DNA from: Propionibacterium sp.
GTDB taxonomy: Bacteria > Actinomycetota > Actinomycetes > Propionibacteriales > Propionibacteriaceae
Assembly (NCBI GenBank): GCA_012837465.1
Contig: DURG01000157.1
Span: 1-21,963, forward strand
Direction of reading: 5' to 3'
Length of the DNA: 21,963 nt
Positions within the stretch are counted from its first letter, which is position 1, and every line of letters begins with the position of its first letter. A model generated the notes under the pieces. That model was not told the origin of the DNA. It saw nothing but the letters and a program-made list of their open reading frames with translations, and made no database searches. This document shows, one piece after another, positions 1-6,643 of the stretch. The translations under genes and the position numbers were made by a program.

Positions 1-377
1 AAATCTCCTGGGTTACGGGTCACCACCGGCAGGCCCTCAGCAACTGCGGTCGCCGCGATCAACAGATCGGCAAACCTGCGTCTCGGCTGACGCCCCGAAG
101 CGACCACGGCTGCATGCACCCGGCCGTAGGCGCGGGCAGCCTCAGCGCTGAAGGGGATCGACTCAAAGGCGGCCTCTGCACGCTGCAGCCGATCCTGCCG
201 ACGGGCGCGTTCAGCCGGATCCGACGTCGCCGTAGGCCCCGCGGCCAACTCGGCCATGGTGATCGCAGAGACCCCAACGGTCAGGGGCAACAGATCTGCA
301 TCGATGATGTCGAGGTCGATGACAACCGACGTGTCCAGCAGGCCCGCCTCAACCCGCTCAACCACGAGGCTCCGCAT
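1..377 (-). CDS. PIN-domain toxin, VapC family (3' end off window)
   Basis: This is probably a PIN-domain RNase, the toxin of a type II toxin-antitoxin pair that would cleave RNA when freed from its antitoxin. It is read from an ATG at 377, and 125 codons are visible before the gene leaves the window. PIN features are clear: an N-terminal LLDTSVVIDL strand with the first acidic residue (D15), a second acid in ITMAELAAG (E43), and the third in FADLLIAATA (D104), followed by LPVVTRN. The gene overlaps the antitoxin gene by 20 bases, so the two are co-transcribed and probably translationally coupled. No strong ribosome site precedes the ATG, and a GTG at 365 is an alternative start. The family is confident; the RNA target is unknown, and the C-terminus cannot be judged. 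Confidence 0.85.
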   Translation of the reverse strand, partial: MRSLVVERVEAGLLDTSVVIDLDIIDADLLPLTVGVSAITMAELAAGPTATSDPAERARRQDRLQRAEAAFESIPFSAEAARAYGRVHAAVVASGRQPRRRFADLLIAATAVAEGLPVVTRNPGD

Positions 378-612
378 CCTGATCCACGAACCCATCCAGG
401 TCACGTCTGAACTGTTCGCCATCAACCCGGGGCGCCCCTCGGAAGATCTCGGCAACCAGACGCGCATCCACGAGCCGGCGTCGGCGAAGAGGCCGCAACT
501 CCCCCACCGGAACGGTATTGCGCGTGACGACGAAGGATCGCCCCTCGTCGAGTGCGCTCATGATCCGGCCACTGTCGTTGCGGAGTTCCCTCTGACTGAT
601 GACCTCGCTCAT
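358..612 (-). CDS. Antitoxin, Phd/YefM-like, partner of the PIN toxin
   Basis: This 84-residue protein is the likely antitoxin of the downstream PIN toxin. The N-terminus MSEVISQRELRNDSGRIM and the following VVTRNTVPVGELRP match the DNA-binding fold of Phd/YefM antitoxins. The C-terminal half (about residues 45-84, rich in Arg and Asp) would wrap the toxin. Antitoxin-first order with a 20-base overlap is typical of vapBC-like operons. The start at 612 is supported by a TACGCT -10 hexamer ending 6 nt upstream, which suggests a leaderless transcript. A perfect palindrome overlaps this promoter, consistent with autoregulation. The role in bacterial physiology, for example plasmid or island stabilisation, is inferred only. 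Confidence 0.85.
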   Translation of the reverse strand: MSEVISQRELRNDSGRIMSALDEGRSFVVTRNTVPVGELRPLRRRRLVDARLVAEIFRGAPRVDGEQFRRDLDGFVDQDAEPRG

Positions 613-618
613 AGCGTG

Positions 619-638
619 AGCGTAGCACCCCGTGCTAC
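619..638 (-). promoter_or_regulatory. Antitoxin promoter with overlapping operator palindrome
   Basis: On the minus strand the hexamer TACGCT (619-624) ends 6 nt before the antitoxin ATG. The perfect inverted repeat GTAGCAC-ccc-GTGCTAC spans 622-638 and overlaps the hexamer. Type II antitoxins normally bind palindromes in their own promoter, so this is the likely autorepression operator. Binding is inferred. Confidence 0.6.
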
Positions 639-695
639 ATCCCGGTCGCGAAGTGCCTCAGAACGTCACACGTCAAGCCGAAACGTCACCGAGCG

Positions 696-842
696 CTGGG
701 TGCGAACGTGACCGTCCTGCCCGGAGTCACCATCAGAGATGGCGCTGTCGTCGGCGCTGGATCCGTCGTGACCAAGGATGTCGCCCCCAACACCGTTGCG
801 GTCGGAACTCCCGCACGCCAAGTGCGTGACATCGAACCGTGA
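696..842 (+). pseudogene. 3' remnant of a hexapeptide-repeat O-acetyltransferase
   Basis: About 48 codons in this frame read LGANVTVLPG, then VTIRDG, AVVGAG and SVVTKD, ending NTVAVGTPARQVRDIEP and a TGA at 840-842. This is the C-terminal left-handed beta-helix of maltose/nodulation-type acetyltransferases, where WIGANV...PGVTIGDGAVVGAGSVVTKDVPPN is usual. The first two-thirds of such a protein (normally about 185-200 residues) is absent; upstream sequence in this frame is not recognisable and soon gives way to the antitoxin promoter. The gene is therefore 5'-truncated, probably by the event that brought in the toxin-antitoxin pair. Its stop overlaps the GTG of the next gene, a relic of an operon. 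Residual translation from the GTG at 708 is possible but would not give a working enzyme. Confidence 0.8.
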
Positions 843-1393
843 CTCTCACCCATGCCCAGCCCATCCGCCACATGGCCGGCGCGTGGGCCGCGACCGCCCT
901 GCTGGCTGCTTCGGCGCTCGCCGCCTGCACCGCAGCACCGGAACCATCCCCGTCCAGTGCGAACGGCCCAGCGAGTGCCGCTTCCGCGATCCCGGCGCCG
1001 TCGGCATCGAGCACCCCCACCAACGCTCAGGAGAAGCCCACCATGATCATCTCTGTCAACGGACACGACCTCGAACTACAGCTCGCCGACAACTCCTCGG
1101 CGCACGCATTTGCCGACCTCGTCGGGAATAGCGGCCTCGAACTCGCGATGGAGGACTACGGCGGTTTCGAGAAAGTGGGGCCGCTCCCCCAGCGCCTGCC
1201 CACCAACGACGAGCAGATCACCACTCGACCGGGCGACGTGATCCTCTACCAGGGCGACAAGCTCGCCATCTACTACGACACCAACGCCTGGACGTTCACC
1301 CGGATCGGACGGATCATTGACCTGGACGCCGACCGGATGCGCAAGGTGCTCGGCGAAGGGGACGTAACGGTCACAATCACGGCGAGTGAGTGA
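839..1393 (+). CDS. Cyclophilin-like fold lipoprotein
   Basis: This is a secreted, lipid-anchored protein of 184 residues. A basic/hydrophobic signal peptide ends in the lipobox LAAC (Cys30), followed by a Ser/Pro/Ala-rich linker to about residue 68. Residues 69-184 (MIISVNGHDLELQLADNSSA onward) match the small cyclophilin-like domain found in many bacterial proteins: the conserved AFADL, LPTN, GDVILYQGDKLAIYYDT and RIGRI stretches, ending in GDVTVTITASE. The molecular role of this family is not established; it is not a demonstrated prolyl isomerase. The GTG at 839 overlaps the acetyltransferase stop; an in-frame ATG at 872 (residue 12) would still give a complete signal peptide. With the upstream gene truncated, its original promoter may be lost. 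Confidence 0.75.
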   Translation: MTLTHAQPIRHMAGAWAATALLAASALAACTAAPEPSPSSANGPASAASAIPAPSASSTPTNAQEKPTMIISVNGHDLELQLADNSSAHAFADLVGNSGLELAMEDYGGFEKVGPLPQRLPTNDEQITTRPGDVILYQGDKLAIYYDTNAWTFTRIGRIIDLDADRMRKVLGEGDVTVTITASE

Positions 1394-1669
1394 TCCCGAA
1401 CCGCGAAGCAGAACTCCCAGGGGCGCAGGCGTTATCTCGAGAAGCGGAACTCCACCACGCTCCGCCACTTGTAACCATGACGGCACACCGGGGCACACCG
1501 GCTCGTCGGGTCCTTCTGAGCAGGAAGGACCTCTTTGAACAGCCGCCAGGGCGCGAACAGCGCGAGGGGGATCACACCAGCAGCACTGAATCAGTCAACT
1601 AGCACATGAGGGCTTCGGTTCACTGCGGAGCAGCACGGAGGCACGTCTCAGGCTTCCGGCGGCCGACCG
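1394..1669. other. Intergenic stretch without recognisable gene
   Basis: I see no convincing coding region between the lipoprotein stop and the dehydrogenase remnant. A plus-strand frame of about 70 codons from 1390 has no recognisable motif and mixed composition. A short near-tandem GGGGCACACCGG-type duplication lies near 1482-1500. The stretch looks like decayed sequence. Confidence 0.4.
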
Positions 1670-1770
1670 TCAGCAGGAGGACGCCAGCGCGAACCCACCT
1701 TCGGTGTTGAGCACCTGCCCCGTCATCCGCGCCCGCTGCCGATCAGCCTCGACGCAACCGCGAACCCAAT
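1670..1770 (-). pseudogene. Possible C-terminal remnant of a short-chain dehydrogenase
   Basis: On the minus strand, in the frame ending at a TGA at 1670-1672, the last residues read EADRQRARMTGQVLNTEGGF and then ALASSC. This resembles the conserved end of short-chain dehydrogenases/reductases (LASD-x-AR-x-TGQVLNVDGGF). Nothing upstream in the same frame resembles the rest of that fold, which would need about 220 more residues, and higA occupies the region beyond 1830. I read it as a fossil fragment. The match covers only about 20 residues, so a chance resemblance is possible. Confidence 0.35.
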
Positions 1771-1829
1771 CCCTTGCCGACGACTGACCCCCGTGACGAG
1801 CGCCGCTCGTCCTCGAAGTGACCGGACAC

Positions 1830-2126
1830 TCATGCAGTCCGTAGCGGCTGAATGCTGTCCAGCGCGTCCCCGAGGGCGTCCATCTCGACCTCAAGGTCAT
1901 AGCGCACCTGCAGGTTGATCCAGAACTGCGCACTCATGGCGAAGAAGCGCCCTAGACGCAGAGCCGTATCCGCCGTGATCCGACGCTTGCCGTGCACGAT
2001 CTCGTTGATCCGACGCGGCGGAACGCCGATGGATACTGCCAGCCGGTTCTGAGTTACGCCCATCGGAACGAGGAACTCCTCCATGAGGATCTCGCCCGGA
2101 TGGATCGGGGGAATCTTGTCATCCAT
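1830..2126 (-). CDS. higA: HigA-type antitoxin (XRE helix-turn-helix)
   Basis: This 98-residue protein is the antitoxin of a HigBA module. It begins IPPIHPGEILMEEFLVPMGV, the family hallmark (HPGE-x-L-x-EE), followed by an XRE-type helix-turn-helix at about residues 25-60 (TQNRLAVSIGVPPRRINEIVHGKRRIT). FFAMSAQFWINLQVRYDLE then matches the usual HigA/VapI C-terminal helix. The ATG at 2126 has a strong ribosome site, AGGAGGTG, 4-5 nt upstream. The gene lies 10 bp downstream of the toxin gene, the toxin-first order normal for higBA. It should neutralise HigB and repress the operon promoter. Confidence 0.92.
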   Translation of the reverse strand: MDDKIPPIHPGEILMEEFLVPMGVTQNRLAVSIGVPPRRINEIVHGKRRITADTALRLGRFFAMSAQFWINLQVRYDLEVEMDALGDALDSIQPLRTA

Positions 2127-2136
2127 GTCTCACCTC

Positions 2137-2418
2137 CTAGTGATAGTCGACAATCTCGACCTCGCAGGGGCCCGCAGCAGTCCAGACGAAGCAGATCCGC
2201 CACTGGTCGTTGATTCGGATGCTGTGCTGACCGATCCGGTCGCCCTTGAGCGCTTCCAGCCGGTTCCCCGGTGGAACGCGGAGTTCATCAAGCTCGTGGG
2301 CAGCATCGAGTAGCAACAGCTTTGTGAGCGCCTTCTTGTGCAGACGAGAGTCGAGACGCTTGACGCGCTGCCGCAGGAACAGGCGTTCGGCATCGCGGTC
2401 GGCAAAGGAGACGATCAC
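2137..2418 (-). CDS. higB: HigB-type toxin (RelE superfamily)
   Basis: This 93-residue protein is the toxin of the HigBA pair, a RelE-fold ribosome-dependent mRNA nuclease in characterised relatives. It starts MIVSFADRDAERLF and carries RVPPGNRLEALKGDRIGQHS followed by IRINDQWRICFVW, the conserved core of plasmid-maintenance killer proteins; the basic and aromatic residues of the C-terminal strand (R, W, R) are present. The length is normal for HigB. The start is a GTG at 2418, with a TATGAT hexamer ending 6 nt upstream and no Shine-Dalgarno sequence, so translation is probably leaderless. higA follows after 10 bp. Chromosomal location suggests island stabilisation or stress response, but nothing here decides that. 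Confidence 0.9.
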   Translation of the reverse strand: MIVSFADRDAERLFLRQRVKRLDSRLHKKALTKLLLLDAAHELDELRVPPGNRLEALKGDRIGQHSIRINDQWRICFVWTAAGPCEVEIVDYH

Positions 2419-2424
2419 CCGACC

Positions 2425-2462
2425 ATCATATAACGCAGCGCGTCATTAACGCTAGACGTTAA
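2425..2462 (-). promoter_or_regulatory. higBA promoter and candidate operator
   Basis: Minus-strand TATGAT (2425-2430) lies 6 nt before the higB GTG. Upstream is a perfect inverted repeat, TTAACG-ctaga-CGTTAA (2446-2462), covering the expected -35 position and the ychF stop codon. An extra TAACGC half site lies at 2431-2436. HigA proteins bind such palindromes, so autorepression here is likely but inferred. The inverted repeat has a short stem and probably is not a terminator. Confidence 0.5.
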
Positions 2463-3525
2463 ACCGGAACTCCACCACGTCGCCGTCCTGCATCACGTAG
2501 TCCTTGCCCTCAAGGCGCATCTTGCCAGCCGCTTTCGCGGCGTTCTCGGAGCCGGCGGCGACCAAGTCGTCGAAGCTCACCACCTGGGCCTTGATGAAGC
2601 CCTTCTGGAAATCGGTGTGGATCACGCCGGCAGCCTCGGGGGCAGTGGCGCCCTTCTTGATGGTCCAGCCGCGGGCCTCCTTGGGGCCGGCAGTGAGGTA
2701 ACTCTGCAGGCCGAGGGTGTCGTACCCGACGCGAGCGAGCACGTCGAGGCCGGGCTCCTCGACGCCCATCTCGGCGAGGAAGTCGCGGGCCTCGTCCTCC
2801 TCCATCTCGACGAGCTCAGACTCGAACTTAGCGTCGAGGAAGATGGCCTCCGACGGGGCGACGAGGTCGCGCATCCGCTGCTTGAGGTCCTCGTCTCCCA
2901 GCTCGTCCTGATCGCAGTTGAACACGTAGAGGTACGGCTTGGCGGTGAGCAGGTGCAGTTCGTAGAGCTCTTCGGCGTCGACGCCGGCGGCGCGCACGCC
3001 CTTGCCGGATTCGAGCGCATCCTTGGCGGCCTGGAAAGCCTGGAGCTTCGGCTGCATCTCCTTCTTGATGCGGGCCTCCTTCTCCACGCGCGGGATGGCC
3101 TTCTCGACGGTGGCTAGATCGGCCAGGATCAGCTCCGTGGTGATGGTGTCGATGTCGTTGGCCGGGTCGACCTTGCCGTCGACGTGCGTGACATCGACGT
3201 CCTCGAACACGCGGGTGACCTGGCAGATCGCATCGGCCTCACGGATGTTGGCGAGGAACGCGTTGCCCATGCCCTCGCCCTGCGAGGCGCCCTTCACGAT
3301 GCCGGCGATGTCGACGAAGCTCACCGTCGCGGGGATGATCTTCTCGGAGCCGTAGATCTTGGCGAGCACCGGGAGCCGCTCGTCGGGCACCCCCACCACG
3401 CCGACGTTGGGCTCGATCGTCGCGAACGGATAGTTCGCCGCGAGCACCTCCGCGCGGGTCAGTGCGTTGAACAGGGTCGACTTGCCGGCGTTGGGGAGGC
3501 CGACGATTCCAATGGTGAGTGCCAC
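2452..3525 (-). CDS. ychF: YchF/OLA1-type redox-regulated ATPase
   Basis: This 357-residue protein is the near-universal Obg-family nucleotidase YchF, which associates with ribosomes and prefers ATP to GTP in studied homologues. The P-loop GLPNAGKST (residues 9-17) follows the N-terminal strand, and DIAGIVKGAS is the G3 region. The usual GTP-specifying NKxD is replaced by NCDQDE, as expected in this ATP-preferring family. A coiled-coil helical insert (about 140-200) and a C-terminal TGS domain (about 275-357, ending GDVVEFRFNV) complete the standard layout. The start is GTG 3525, preceded by TACACT 8 nt upstream. It stands alone, head-on to nothing, with the higBA promoter just past its stop. 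Confidence 0.96.
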   Translation of the reverse strand: MALTIGIVGLPNAGKSTLFNALTRAEVLAANYPFATIEPNVGVVGVPDERLPVLAKIYGSEKIIPATVSFVDIAGIVKGASQGEGMGNAFLANIREADAICQVTRVFEDVDVTHVDGKVDPANDIDTITTELILADLATVEKAIPRVEKEARIKKEMQPKLQAFQAAKDALESGKGVRAAGVDAEELYELHLLTAKPYLYVFNCDQDELGDEDLKQRMRDLVAPSEAIFLDAKFESELVEMEEDEARDFLAEMGVEEPGLDVLARVGYDTLGLQSYLTAGPKEARGWTIKKGATAPEAAGVIHTDFQKGFIKAQVVSFDDLVAAGSENAAKAAGKMRLEGKDYVMQDGDVVEFRFNV

Positions 3526-3574
3526 GAGAAAGGAGTGTAGCCGTCAAGGCCCGAGACTCCTTCCTCAGAGCTGC

Positions 3575-4543
3575 TCAGCCTCGGCCGCGGCGGTGGCGCG
3601 CCTTGAGGCGGACACCGTCAGGCAGCGGTGGAGCCGCAAGCCACGATTCGGCGCCCCGGTAGCCCTTGACCCGGCCGAAGCGGTCGTCGGGAGCCTCGTT
3701 CCACTCCTCGCGCAGCCGCACGATGTCGTCGTGACTGCGGCCGATGAAGTTCCACCACATCACCACGTGCTCGTCGAACGGCTCGCCTCCAAGCAGCATC
3801 AGGCGCGCGGGCTTGTCGGTGGGGTTGTGGAGGCGGAGGTGATCGAGGCCCTTGTCGCGGACGCCGAGCACGGAATTGTCGAGGCGCGTGCCGTCGAAGT
3901 CGATGACACCGGTGTCGACGAGGACGCCGTGTTCGAACCCCGCCTTGACCGGCGTCTCAAACGTGGTGCCGGGCGCGAGGATGATCTCAGCACCCAGCAG
4001 CGGGCTCTCCGTGTGGATGGGCGAGACGGCGTCGCCCAACTCTCCGATGAAGACCCTCGACTTCACGCCGGAATGGTTGTCGTCGAGTTCGGGCGCGTGG
4101 TGCTGGAACTCGCGGACGATGTCGGCCTTGTCGTGTGGGAGCACGGTCCAGAGCTGGACGCCGTGCAGCGCATCGCGGCTCTTCGTCGACACCTCGGAAT
4201 GGGCGATCCCGTAGCCGGACGTCATGAGGTTTACCTCGCCGGGCCGCACCATCGCGTGGACATCGCCGGAGTCGCGGTGTTCGATCTCGCCGGAGAACAG
4301 CCAGCTCACCGTCTGCAGCGATGTGTGCGGATGCGGCGGCACATCCATGCACTTGCCCTCTTCAGGGCCGTAGTGATCGACGAAGCACCAGGCGCCGACG
4401 AACGAGCGCGACATGTTCGGCAGGGTGCGCCGCACGGTCAGCGCGTCGGCTCCCCCAAGCGGCACCTCCTTGGGCGGGTAGGCCTCAACCCCCTCACAGG
4501 CCTCGTTGCCGTGATCGACGTAGATGGGCTCACGCGTACTCAT
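3575..4543 (-). CDS. Pirin family protein (bicupin)
   Basis: This 322-residue protein belongs to the pirin family, iron-binding double cupins. Some act as quercetinases and some modulate metabolic enzymes; the role here is unknown. The N-terminal cupin carries the expected metal site in PPHPHTSLQTVSWLFSGEIE (two His plus a later His and Glu), followed by HRDSGD and MTSGYGIAHSE. The second cupin region includes LMLLGGEPFDEHVVMWWNF, then IGRSHDDI near the C-terminus. The ATG at 4543 has TAGGCT ending 6 nt upstream and no ribosome site, suggesting a leaderless mRNA. It is divergent from the iron-uptake operon, about 125 bp away; whether the iron box also affects it is unclear because the box lies 72 bp upstream of its start. 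Confidence 0.92.
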   Translation of the reverse strand: MSTREPIYVDHGNEACEGVEAYPPKEVPLGGADALTVRRTLPNMSRSFVGAWCFVDHYGPEEGKCMDVPPHPHTSLQTVSWLFSGEIEHRDSGDVHAMVRPGEVNLMTSGYGIAHSEVSTKSRDALHGVQLWTVLPHDKADIVREFQHHAPELDDNHSGVKSRVFIGELGDAVSPIHTESPLLGAEIILAPGTTFETPVKAGFEHGVLVDTGVIDFDGTRLDNSVLGVRDKGLDHLRLHNPTDKPARLMLLGGEPFDEHVVMWWNFIGRSHDDIVRLREEWNEAPDDRFGRVKGYRGAESWLAAPPLPDGVRLKARHRRGRG

Positions 4544-4597
4544 GCGACGAGCCTACGCCGATAGCCTGAAACACACAGGCCCACATTTTGGCCACAG

Positions 4598-4633
4598 TTG
4601 CGTAGCGTTAATGGTGAGGTTAGGGTTACCTAA
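4598..4633 (+). promoter_or_regulatory. Iron-regulated promoter with DtxR/IdeR-type iron box
   Basis: TGAGGTTAGGGTTACCTAA at 4615-4633 matches the 19-bp DtxR/IdeR consensus TTAGGTTAGGCTAACCTAA at 16 of 19 positions, by my count. It covers a plausible -10 (TAGGGT, 4621-4626) that sits 17 nt from a -35 (TTGCGT, 4598-4603). Binding of an iron-loaded DtxR-family repressor would block RNA polymerase, so the downstream operon should be on under iron starvation. The regulator gene is not in this window. Confidence 0.8.
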
Positions 4634-4667
4634 GTCGCGACACGACACCTACTACGGAAAGACTCCG

Positions 4668-5627
4668 ATGAAGCAGACCCTGCGCATCCTCGCCGCCACC
4701 GCGGCTGCAGGCGCCCTCGCGCTCGCCGCGTGTGGCACCCCCGATACAGAACCCGGCACCGACGACGCCACCTCCCCCGCCGCCGAAGCCATCTCCGTCG
4801 ATCACACCCAGGGCACCGTCGAACTGGACGCGCCCGCGAGCAAGATCGTCGTGCTCGACTGGGGCAGCCTCGACACGCTCGGCGCCCTCGGCGCCGCGGA
4901 GTCCGTCGTCGGCGTACCCAAGGCCACCAACGTGCCGGAGGTCGTCAGCGAACTGGCCACCGACGCCACTGACGTCGGTACCCTCCAGGAGCCCAACTTC
5001 GAGGCCATCGCAGCCCTGCAGCCCGATCTCATCGTGGCCGGCTTCCGCTCCGCCAAGCATGTCCCCGAGCTGGACAAGATCGCCCCCACGATCGACATCA
5101 CCTACGACTACTCCCAGAGCTTCTACGACGGCGTGGCCTACGCCACCGAGATCCTCGCTGAGGCCACCGGCACCGAGGAGCAGGCCGAGACCGAACTCAA
5201 GGAACTCGAGGACGCCATCACGGCCGCCAAGGACAAGGTCCCGGCGGACAAGACCGCCATGGTTCTCATGACCTCGGGCGGCAAGGTGTCGGCCCACGGC
5301 ACGCAGTCGCGCTACAACGCCGTGTTCAACGACCTCGGCATCGAGCCCACCATCTCCGACGTCGAGGCCGAGGCCCATGGCGACGCCATCTCCTTCGAGG
5401 CGATCCAGCAGGCCAACCCCGGCCTCCTGTTCGTCGTCGACCGCGACGCCGCCATCGGCGAGGAGGGCACTGCCGCGGAGCAGGTCCTCGACAACGAGCT
5501 CATGGCCACCACCGACGCCTGGCAGAACCAGGACGTCGTCTACCTCGAGGGCCAGCGCTGGTACATCCTCATTCACGGCGTCAACAACGCCGTCGAGATG
5601 ATCAACCAGGTGGCCGCGGACCTGTGA
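4668..5627 (+). CDS. Iron-siderophore ABC transporter substrate-binding lipoprotein
   Basis: This 319-residue lipoprotein captures ferric siderophore outside the membrane and delivers it to the permeases encoded next. The signal peptide ends in a lipobox LAAC (Cys22), followed by an acidic linker. The mature part shows the class III binding-protein pattern: IVVLDWGSLDTLGALGA, PNFEAIAALQPDLIVAG, a long linking helix at about 160-190, and SFEAIQQANPGLLFVVDRD with RWYILIHGVNNAVEMI at the end. It looks closest to the FatB/CeuE/YclQ branch for catecholate or mixed siderophores. The ATG at 4668 is chosen because the promoter and iron box lie upstream of it. The stop overlaps the next start (GTGA). 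The actual siderophore cannot be told from sequence. Confidence 0.92.
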   Translation: MKQTLRILAATAAAGALALAACGTPDTEPGTDDATSPAAEAISVDHTQGTVELDAPASKIVVLDWGSLDTLGALGAAESVVGVPKATNVPEVVSELATDATDVGTLQEPNFEAIAALQPDLIVAGFRSAKHVPELDKIAPTIDITYDYSQSFYDGVAYATEILAEATGTEEQAETELKELEDAITAAKDKVPADKTAMVLMTSGGKVSAHGTQSRYNAVFNDLGIEPTISDVEAEAHGDAISFEAIQQANPGLLFVVDRDAAIGEEGTAAEQVLDNELMATTDAWQNQDVVYLEGQRWYILIHGVNNAVEMINQVAADL

Positions 5628-6643
5628 CGCTGACCGCCGAGCGCACCAAGCTCAAGCCCGCCGCCCGCCCCACGACCTGGGGCTGGGCCGGCGGGCTTGC
5701 CGCGCTTCTGGCCCTGTCCGCGATGTCCCTGTTCATCGGCGCGGCGGACCTGTCCCCCTGGGCCTTCATCTCCGGCGAGGCCACCGAGACCCAACGGCTC
5801 AACCTCTTCGCCTCCCGCATCCCCCGCACGGTCGCGGTCCTGCTGGCCGGCGCGGCACTGGCCCTCTCCGGCCTGCTCATGCAACTGCTGGTGCGCAACC
5901 GCTTCGTCGAACCCACGACGGTGGGCACCTCCGAATCCGCCGGCGTGGGCATCCTCATCGCCGTGATGATGTTCCCCGCCGCACCGCTGTGGGTGAAGAT
6001 GGTGATCGCGATCATCACCGCGCTGGCCGGCACTGCAGTGTTCGTGCGGCTGATCCGGGCGCTGCCCCCACGCGCGCCGATCGTCGCCGTCCCGCTGGTG
6101 GGCATCATGCTCTCTGGTGTCATCGCCGCCGGCACCACGTTCGTCGCCTACCAGTTCGACCTCCTGCAGAGCCTCGGCATCTGGATGCAGGGCGACTTCT
6201 CCGGCGTGCTGCGCGGGCGTTACGAACTGCTGTGGCTGCTGGCCCTCGTCGGCGTGGTGCTGTGGTTGTTCGCGGACAGGTTCACCGTGGCCGCCCTCGG
6301 CGAGGAGCAGGCGACCTCGCTCGGATTGTCCTACAAGACCACCCTCAACCTCGGCCTCGGCCTGGTGGCCGCCGCCTCAGCCATCACCCTCGTCGTGGTG
6401 GGCGCCATCGGTTTCGTGGGCCTGATCATCCCCAACCTCATCGCCATGTGGCGCGGCGACAACCTGCGCCGCAACATCGCGTGGACCGCGCTGGCGGGCT
6501 CCGGGTTCGTGCTCGTGTGCGACCTCCTCGCCCGTACCATCAACCACCCCTACGAGATCCCCGTGGGCACCATCTCCGGCGTGCTGGGAGGCACGATCTT
6601 CCTCACGCTGCTGCTCACCGGAAAGCTGAAGGCCGCCCGATGA
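5624..6643 (+). CDS. FecCD-family siderophore permease, first subunit
   Basis: This 339-residue membrane protein forms half of the permease that moves ferric siderophore across the membrane. About nine or ten hydrophobic segments are visible, beginning GGLAALLALSAMSLFIGAA after a basic cytoplasmic N-terminus. Family motifs include ASRIPRTVAVLLAGAALALSG near the start, TSLGLSYKT before the coupling region, and GAIGFVGLIIPNLIAMWRGD, the cytoplasmic loop that contacts the ATPase. The start is GTG 5624, sharing a GTGA with the preceding stop; it is translationally coupled. It pairs with the next gene as a heterodimer, as in FatD-FatC or CeuB-CeuC. Confidence 0.93.
   Translation: MTLTAERTKLKPAARPTTWGWAGGLAALLALSAMSLFIGAADLSPWAFISGEATETQRLNLFASRIPRTVAVLLAGAALALSGLLMQLLVRNRFVEPTTVGTSESAGVGILIAVMMFPAAPLWVKMVIAIITALAGTAVFVRLIRALPPRAPIVAVPLVGIMLSGVIAAGTTFVAYQFDLLQSLGIWMQGDFSGVLRGRYELLWLLALVGVVLWLFADRFTVAALGEEQATSLGLSYKTTLNLGLGLVAAASAITLVVVGAIGFVGLIIPNLIAMWRGDNLRRNIAWTALAGSGFVLVCDLLARTINHPYEIPVGTISGVLGGTIFLTLLLTGKLKAAR

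Noticed and set aside
2446..2462. Rho-independent terminator at the end of ychF
   Set aside because: The stem is only 6 bp, A/T-rich, with no T-tract, and it overlaps the expected -35 region of higBA, so an operator is the better reading.
4626..5576. A minus-strand open frame of 316 codons opposite the siderophore-binding lipoprotein gene
   Set aside because: Gly/Val/Asp-rich shadow of a well-supported gene; it would also run into the iron-box promoter.
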